Source: an uncultured Veillonella sp. (lineage in GTDB: Bacteria > Bacillota_C > Negativicutes > Veillonellales > Veillonellaceae). From it: DNA of 10,483 bases. This document shows positions 6,293-10,483 of the stretch, piece after piece. How positions within the stretch are numbered: the stretch's first letter is position 1; every line of letters begins with the position of its first letter. The stretch is taken from positions 1-10,483 of the forward strand of contig CAAFRK010000234.1 of the NCBI GenBank assembly GCA_900765235.1. The letters are read 5' to 3'. The notes under the pieces were generated by a model, which had not been told where the DNA came from, ran no database searches, and worked only from the letters and a program-made list of their open reading frames with translations. The position numbers and the translations under genes were made by a program.

Positions 6293-8753
6293 AAATTTGA
6301 GGTGCAATTTCTTCCATCAAGTACGCTTCGATTACGTCGCCTTCCTTGATGTCGCGGTAACCTTCTAAGGAAATACCACATTCGAAGGATGTTTTAACTT
6401 CTTTAACTTCGTCTTTGAATCGACGTAAAGAGTCAACCTTACCTTCAAATACGACAATACCATCACGGATCAAACGAACTTCAGAATCGTTAGTAATACG
6501 ACCTTCTGTTACATAAGAACCTGCAACAATAGCCTTAGGTGTAGAGATAACTTGACGCACCTCTGCACGACCAACGACAACCTCTTTGAATTGAGGAGCT
6601 AACATACCACGCATCGCAGACTCAACGTCATTGATAGCATCGTAGATTACGCGATATGTACGAAGGTCAACTTTTTCATTTTCTGCAGCACGACGAACAT
6701 TAGCATCTGGACGTACATTGAAGCCCATTACGATTGCATTAGATGCAGAAGCCAACATGATATCGGATTCGTTGATGGCACCTACTGCAGCATGAACGAT
6801 TACGATACGTACTTCAGGATTTTTAATGCCTTCTAAGGATTGACGCAATGCTTCTACAGAACCTTGAACGTCAGCTTTAATGATGATGTTAAGGTCTTTT
6901 AACTCACCTTGTTGAATTTGGTTGAAGATATCATCCAATGTAACCTTGTGAGTTGCTTGCAATTCTTGAACGCGTTGTTTAGCAATACGTTTTTCAGCGA
7001 TTGCACGTGCTTCGTTATCATCCATACCATTGATGATTTCACCAGCTTGTGGAACTTCGGAGAAGCCCAAGATTTCTACTGGCATAGAAGGACGAGCTAC
7101 TTTTACTTTTTCACCGCGTTCATTTGTCATGGCACGTACTTTACCATATGCTGTACCAGCAAGTACAGTATCACCTACACGAAGGGAACCTTTTTGTACC
7201 AGTACTGTGCATACAGCACCACGGCCTTTATCAAGTTGAGCCTCGATAACTACGCCGTACGCTTTACGGTTAGGGTTCGCTTTCAATTCCATAACTTCTG
7301 CTACGAGCAAGATATTTTCGAGCAAGTCATCGATACCTTGTTTTTGTTTAGCAGATACAGGAACCATGATTACATCGCCGCCCCATTCTTCTGGTAAAAG
7401 TCCATGTTCAGACAATTGTTGTTTAACATGGTCTGGGTTAGCACCTGGTTTATCCATTTTGTTGATAGCAACAATAATTGGTACATCAGCAGATTTAGCA
7501 TGGTTAATGGCTTCAATAGTTTGAGGCATTACACCATCATCGGCAGCTACTACAAGAACTGCGATATCTGTAGATTTTGCACCACGAAGACGCATAGCCG
7601 TAAACGCTTCATGACCTGGAGTATCAAGGAATGTAATTTTATTGTCGTTATAACGAACTTGGTATGCACCGATATGTTGGGTGATACCACCTGCTTCGCC
7701 TGCTGTTACATTAGTTTGACGAATTACGTCCAACAAGGATGTTTTACCATGGTCAACGTGACCCATGATAGTTACAACAGGAGGACGAGGTTTCAATGTT
7801 TCTGGTGCATCTTCAATTTCAATAACATCTGTTGGATCTTCTTCAGGTTCTACTTCTGTTACAGTTACACCAAATTCTTCAGCTACGATTGTAGCTGTAT
7901 CAACATCAACCTCTTGGTTAATGCTAGCCATAACACCTAAAAGCATCAATTTTTTGATGATTTCAGATACTTCGCGACCCATTTTTTCAGCTAGTTCTTT
8001 AACAGTTAAAGGACCAGATAATTCGATTTCTGTAGCAATCGCTGCTTCAGCCTTACGTTCAGCTTCAGCTTTTTGTTGTAAGTATTGTTCGTTACGATGT
8101 TTTACGCGATTCTTTTTCTTTTGCATAGATGTAGATAACAAGGATTGAGGACGGTTGTTACCACCTTTTTTATTTTTCTTGTTACGACGATCATTGTTAT
8201 TAGAATTGCGATTATCATTGTTTCGATTGTCGTTATTGCGATTATCATTATTACGCGCATCATTAGGACGACCATTGTTATTGCGATTGTCACTATTGCG
8301 ATTATTATTGTTAGGGCGGTTGTTAGCGCGGTCACCAGATTGTTGGTTACCTTCGGATTTACGTGTAGGTTCAGAGATTTGTACATGACGTACATTGCCC
8401 TTTTTATGGTCATTTTGTTTAGATTGATCGTCTTGTTTTTGACCACCTTGTTTACGATTATCCTTTTTCTGTTCGTTAGAACGATTTGGATGTTTTTGTT
8501 TATGTGGCGCAGCTTCTTGTTTATGAGCTGCAGTTGGAGCAGATTTTTGTTCTACTTTTTGTTCTGTTTTTTGTGCTACTTTAGGTGCTTCAGATTTCTT
8601 ACTCAATTGTTTTTTTACAATTTCATAACCGGAATCATCTACAGAATTAACTGCTTTCGTAACATTTACATTATGTTGTTGCAAAATAGAAATAACCTGC
8701 TTACTTTCTACGCCGAACTCTTTGGCGATTTCATGGACGCGCTTTTTGGACAT
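6291..8753 (-). CDS. infB: Translation initiation factor IF2
   Basis: An 820-residue GTPase that places initiator fMet-tRNA on the 30S subunit and promotes subunit joining. Residues 1-52 are a first IF2_N domain; 53-230 are a hydrophilic linker, first Lys/Gln-rich, then very rich in Asn, Arg and Asp (about 142-203); a second IF2_N domain spans about 243-295. The G domain has all motifs: GHVDHGKT (331-338), GGITQH (355-360), DTPGH (377-381), NKMD (431-434) and SAK (467-469). The remaining beta-barrel, linker and C-terminal tRNA-binding domains are complete to residue 820. An AAGGGGG 7 nt before the ATG sets the start, and the gene is followed immediately by rbfA. I looked for a second, internal start at Met210 after the linker but found no Shine-Dalgarno there. 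Function is certain; the linker composition is unusual. Confidence 0.98.
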   Translation of the reverse strand: MSKKRVHEIAKEFGVESKQVISILQQHNVNVTKAVNSVDDSGYEIVKKQLSKKSEAPKVAQKTEQKVEQKSAPTAAHKQEAAPHKQKHPNRSNEQKKDNRKQGGQKQDDQSKQNDHKKGNVRHVQISEPTRKSEGNQQSGDRANNRPNNNNRNSDNRNNNGRPNDARNNDNRNNDNRNNDNRNSNNNDRRNKKNKKGGNNRPQSLLSTSMQKKKNRVKHRNEQYLQQKAEAERKAEAAIATEIELSGPLTVKELAEKMGREVSEIIKKLMLLGVMASINQEVDVDTATIVAEEFGVTVTEVEPEEDPTDVIEIEDAPETLKPRPPVVTIMGHVDHGKTSLLDVIRQTNVTAGEAGGITQHIGAYQVRYNDNKITFLDTPGHEAFTAMRLRGAKSTDIAVLVVAADDGVMPQTIEAINHAKSADVPIIVAINKMDKPGANPDHVKQQLSEHGLLPEEWGGDVIMVPVSAKQKQGIDDLLENILLVAEVMELKANPNRKAYGVVIEAQLDKGRGAVCTVLVQKGSLRVGDTVLAGTAYGKVRAMTNERGEKVKVARPSMPVEILGFSEVPQAGEIINGMDDNEARAIAEKRIAKQRVQELQATHKVTLDDIFNQIQQGELKDLNIIIKADVQGSVEALRQSLEGIKNPEVRIVIVHAAVGAINESDIMLASASNAIVMGFNVRPDANVRRAAENEKVDLRTYRVIYDAINDVESAMRGMLAPQFKEVVVGRAEVRQVISTPKAIVAGSYVTEGRITNDSEVRLIRDGIVVFEGKVDSLRRFKDEVKEVKTSFECGISLEGYRDIKEGDVIEAYLMEEIAPQI
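8208..8255 (-). repeat. 15-bp tandem repeat coding Arg-Asn-Asn-Asp-Asn in the IF2 linker
   Basis: Three adjacent 15-bp units (8241-8255, 8226-8240, 8211-8225) encode RNNDN three times, followed by another Arg at 8208-8210 (residues 167-182). Every difference between the units is a synonymous third-position change (CGT/CGC/CGA, AAT/AAC, GAT/GAC). The repeats sit in a longer Asn/Arg/Asp-rich tract covering roughly 8145-8330. Confidence 0.85.
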
Positions 8754-8760
8754 CTACATA

Positions 8761-8767
8761 CCCCCTT
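8761..8767 (-). promoter_or_regulatory. Shine-Dalgarno of infB
   Basis: AAGGGGG lies 7 nt before the infB ATG, directly after tandem in-frame stops TAATAA that end ylxQ. The same arrangement is found before the chorismate mutase-shikimate kinase gene. Confidence 0.8.
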
Positions 8768-8768
8768 A

Positions 8769-9074
8769 TTATCGATCAATCTCTTTTAATAATGCCTTTG
8801 CAAATCCATCATCTAGTACGGCGACTACTACCCTAACTTCCTTACCAATGGCCGTTCCTAAGGCCTCTTTATTGGCAATACTATGAAGTGGAATATGATG
8901 TGTCTCTGCTAATTGAGTATATTTCTTTTCATTGTTGGCTGCACAGTCACCAGCGAGAAGTACCAATTTCGGTTCCTTTCTCTTTATAGCCTTTTCTACG
9001 ATGAAATCACCGGAAATAACTTTACCTGCTCGTTGTGCTAAACCTAAGAGATTCAAAATTTTATCTTCATTCAT
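8769..9074 (-). CDS. ylxQ: L7Ae-like RNA-binding protein YlxQ
   Basis: A 101-residue protein of the ribosomal L7Ae/L30e/YlxQ family. The opening LNLLGLAQRAGKVISGD (8-24) is the family's N-terminal signature; next come an alternating beta/alpha pattern, KLVLLAGDCAANNEKK (36-51) and a valine-rich strand near 80-87. Homologues bind kink-turn-like RNA; the precise role of bacterial YlxQ is poorly defined. It lies between ylxR and infB, its standard place in Firmicutes. The start is fixed because an in-frame TAG immediately precedes the ATG. No good Shine-Dalgarno is visible in the 12-nt gap, so translation probably relies on ribosomes finishing ylxR, which is in the same reading frame. It ends with two consecutive TAA codons. 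Confidence 0.93.
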   Translation of the reverse strand: MNEDKILNLLGLAQRAGKVISGDFIVEKAIKRKEPKLVLLAGDCAANNEKKYTQLAETHHIPLHSIANKEALGTAIGKEVRVVVAVLDDGFAKALLKEIDR

Positions 9075-9086
9075 CTATATCAGTGA

Positions 9087-9356
9087 TTACTCATTCTCTT
9101 GTAAATCACGTTGTAACGCTTCGTATATCTCTTTTGATACACTATGCTTTAATGACCGTTCTAATCGTTTTGCCTTATAAGCTTGCTCAAAGCACGACAT
9201 GGATTCACATAGATAGGCTCCACGTCCTGGTGCTTTACCAGTGCGATCAATACTGATGTTACCGTCTGGGCTCAAAGCTACACGAATCAATTCACGTTTA
9301 GCCTTAGGCTCACCACATCCTACACAAGTTCGCATAGGTTGGGATTTCGGTTTCAT
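9087..9356 (-). CDS. ylxR: YlxR / RnpM family RNA-binding protein
   Basis: An 89-residue DUF448 protein. MRTCVGCGEPKAKREL (8-23) with Cys11 and Cys14, and KAPGRGAYLC (41-50) with Cys50, plus Cys55, are the family hallmarks; the basic surface (about 60-70, KAKRLERSLK) is suited to RNA. Family members, renamed RnpM, have been reported to bind the RNase P RNA and modulate its activity, and others were described as nucleoid-associated regulators; which applies here is unknown. The ATG starts only 2 nt after the nusA stop, with GAGG and GGTGA sequences in the end of nusA serving as ribosome binding site. The nusA-ylxR-ylxQ-infB order is a conserved Firmicutes arrangement. Confidence 0.95.
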   Translation of the reverse strand: MKPKSQPMRTCVGCGEPKAKRELIRVALSPDGNISIDRTGKAPGRGAYLCESMSCFEQAYKAKRLERSLKHSVSKEIYEALQRDLQENE

Positions 9357-9358
9357 GA

Positions 9359-10435
9359 CTATTCACCATCCTCAGCATTGCCAAAACCTGTAAAAGGTTC
9401 TTCAGCAGCTTGAGTTTCGCTTTTAATATCGATTTTCCAGTTTGTTAACTTCGCAGCTAGACGAGCATTTTGACCAGCTTTACCAATGGCTAAAGATAAT
9501 TGGTAATCAGGTACTACTACGTAAGAAGATTTTTCTTCTTCGCTTACGTCTACAGATACAACCTTCGCAGGGCTTAAGGAGTTAGCAATATAAATTGCTG
9601 GATCTTCATCCCATTTAACAATGTCGATTTTTTCATCGTGCAATTCATCAACGATATGTTGTACACGTTGACCTTTAGGACCTACGCAAGCACCTACAGG
9701 ATCAACATTTTCATCGCGGCTATATACAGCAATTTTAGAGCGCATACCTGGCTCACGAGCTACAGATTTAAGCTCTACAACACCTTCAAAGATTTCTGGC
9801 ACTTCTAATTCAAAGAGACGTTTTAATAAGCCAGGATGTGTACGGGAAATCATGATTTGAGGGCCTTTCGTAGTTTTCTTAACCTCTACGATATAGCATT
9901 TAATGCGGTCCCCTTCACGATATGTTTCAGTAGCAATTTGCTCTGTTGGCGGCAAGATTGCTTCTGTTTTACCTAAATTGATAAATACATTTTTACCTTC
10001 TACACGTGTAATAACGCCAGTGATGATATCGCCTTCACGACTATAGTATTCTTCATATACTACGCTGCGTTCAGCCTCTTTCAAACGTTGAATAAGCATT
10101 TGTTTTGCAGTATGGGCAGCACTACGGCCAAAGTTAGCTGGAGTAACATCAACTTCTACTACGTCACCAATTTCAAAACGTTTGTCAATTTTGCGAGCTT
10201 CTAACAAGCTAATTTCTGTTTCTGGCAATTCTACAGTTTCTACCACTTGTTTTTTAGCCATTACTTTGTAAACGCCTGTTTCACGGTCAATCACAACGTA
10301 CGCATCTGGATTAGATGTTGGTTCTTTGCGATATGCTTGCAACAATGCAGCCTCTAAGGATTCAAAAATAACCTCAGGAGCAAAACCTTTTTGCTTTGTA
10401 AGCACCATTACCGCTTGAATTAATTCTTGACTCAC
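9359..10435 (-). CDS. nusA: Transcription termination/antitermination factor NusA
   Basis: A 358-residue RNA polymerase-associated factor that modulates pausing, termination and antitermination. Residues about 1-125 are the polymerase-binding N-terminal domain, an S1 domain follows (134-199, starting REGDIITGVITRVEG), and two KH domains carry VGPKGQR (251-257) and AIGKAGQNARLAAK (316-329). It lacks the acidic repeats at the C-terminus of the E. coli protein, as is usual outside Proteobacteria; a short acidic tail (about 343-358) remains. The start codon is GTG rather than ATG, chosen because a GGAGG lies 7 nt upstream and no in-frame ATG with a ribosome binding site lies further upstream. It follows rimP, as in most bacteria, where NusA commonly regulates its own operon; no such element can be seen here because the leader is outside the window. 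Confidence 0.97.
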   Translation of the reverse strand: MSQELIQAVMVLTKQKGFAPEVIFESLEAALLQAYRKEPTSNPDAYVVIDRETGVYKVMAKKQVVETVELPETEISLLEARKIDKRFEIGDVVEVDVTPANFGRSAAHTAKQMLIQRLKEAERSVVYEEYYSREGDIITGVITRVEGKNVFINLGKTEAILPPTEQIATETYREGDRIKCYIVEVKKTTKGPQIMISRTHPGLLKRLFELEVPEIFEGVVELKSVAREPGMRSKIAVYSRDENVDPVGACVGPKGQRVQHIVDELHDEKIDIVKWDEDPAIYIANSLSPAKVVSVDVSEEEKSSYVVVPDYQLSLAIGKAGQNARLAAKLTNWKIDIKSETQAAEEPFTGFGNAEDGE

Positions 10436-10442
10436 TCGTATG

Positions 10443-10447
10443 CCTCC
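10443..10447 (-). promoter_or_regulatory. Shine-Dalgarno of nusA
   Basis: GGAGG is 7 nt before the GTG start of nusA and 5 nt after the rimP stop. It decides the GTG start: the ATG overlapping it (in TATGGAGG) is out of frame and reaches TGA after five codons. Confidence 0.85.
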
Positions 10448-10452
10448 ATATA

Positions 10453-10483
10453 TTAAAAATCAAGATGTAATCGAATTTGTGCA
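10453..10483 (-). CDS. rimP: RimP ribosome maturation factor, last codons only
   Basis: The window's high-coordinate edge holds nine codons reading AQIRLHLDF followed by TAA (10455-10453). A final strand of the form I-R-L-x-L-D-F is typical of the RimP C-terminus, and rimP is the standard gene directly before nusA. RimP assists 30S subunit maturation. With so few residues the call rests mainly on gene order; the rest of the gene lies outside the window. Confidence 0.7.
   Translation of the reverse strand, partial: AQIRLHLDF

Noticed and set aside
6909..7940. Plus-strand reading frames of 162 and 178 codons opposite the IF2 GTPase core
   Set aside because: They lie wholly antisense to an essential conserved gene, have Phe/Tyr/Cys-rich nonsense composition, no credible start region and no recognisable domain.
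8124..8126. Possible internal start at Met210 of IF2, giving a shorter isoform as in E. coli
   Set aside because: The bases upstream contain no purine-rich Shine-Dalgarno; nothing in the sequence supports initiation there.
8208..8330. Could the repetitive stretch be a CRISPR array or a noncoding repeat?
   Set aside because: The units are 15 bp without spacers, remain in frame with infB and differ only at synonymous sites, so it is a coding repeat.
8145..8789. Long plus-strand reading frame (214 codons) opposite the start of infB, plus another frame on the minus strand at 8102-8446
   Set aside because: Both are side effects of the Asn/Arg/Asp codon repeats in IF2, whose complements contain no stops. 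The predicted products are low-complexity hydrophobic runs without a ribosome binding site or family motif.

Overview
The window is a single, gap-free block of genes all on the minus strand. It reads as the transcription/translation (nusA-infB type) operon of an AT-rich, Firmicutes-like bacterium. Gene order, the short NusA without extra C-terminal repeats, the presence of ylxR and an L7Ae-like ylxQ, and consistent AGGAGG-type ribosome binding sites all point to Firmicutes in the broad sense. The overall look of the proteins, with the chorismate mutase-shikimate kinase fusion and the Asn/Arg-rich IF2 linker, suggests the Negativicutes, possibly Veillonella. That genus-level guess is from memory and was not tested.

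In transcription order (high to low coordinates): the last codons of rimP (ribosome maturation), nusA (transcription elongation/antitermination), ylxR/rnpM (RNA-binding, RNase P modulator family), ylxQ (L7Ae-like RNA-binding protein), infB (translation initiation factor IF2), rbfA (30S maturation), nrnA (DHH-family nanoRNase/pAp phosphatase), truB (tRNA pseudouridine-55 synthase), ribF (riboflavin kinase/FAD synthetase), a fused chorismate mutase-shikimate kinase, recD2 (SF1B DNA helicase), and the first 52 codons of a comF-like gene running off the low-coordinate edge.

Every intergenic gap is 17 nt or less. Three junctions (nrnA/truB, kinase/recD2, recD2/comF) overlap as TAATG, and in one more (infB/rbfA) the stop codon lies inside the next Shine-Dalgarno. 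This packing implies one polycistronic transcript with extensive translational coupling. Its promoter must lie upstream of the window, beyond rimP. I see no RNA genes, mobile elements, CRISPR arrays or conventional intergenic terminators, and no gene-free stretch of any length.

The upstream part (rimP to ribF) is the widely conserved RNA and ribosome cluster with its usual riders truB and ribF. The downstream part (aromatic biosynthesis fusion, recD2, comF) is lineage-specific cargo that ties precursor metabolism, DNA repair and possibly DNA uptake to the same transcript. I do not see a new biological system here. The points most worth a second look are a missing substrate-binding arginine in the shikimate kinase domain, a terminator-like hairpin inside nrnA, and the repetitive Asn/Arg linker of IF2.
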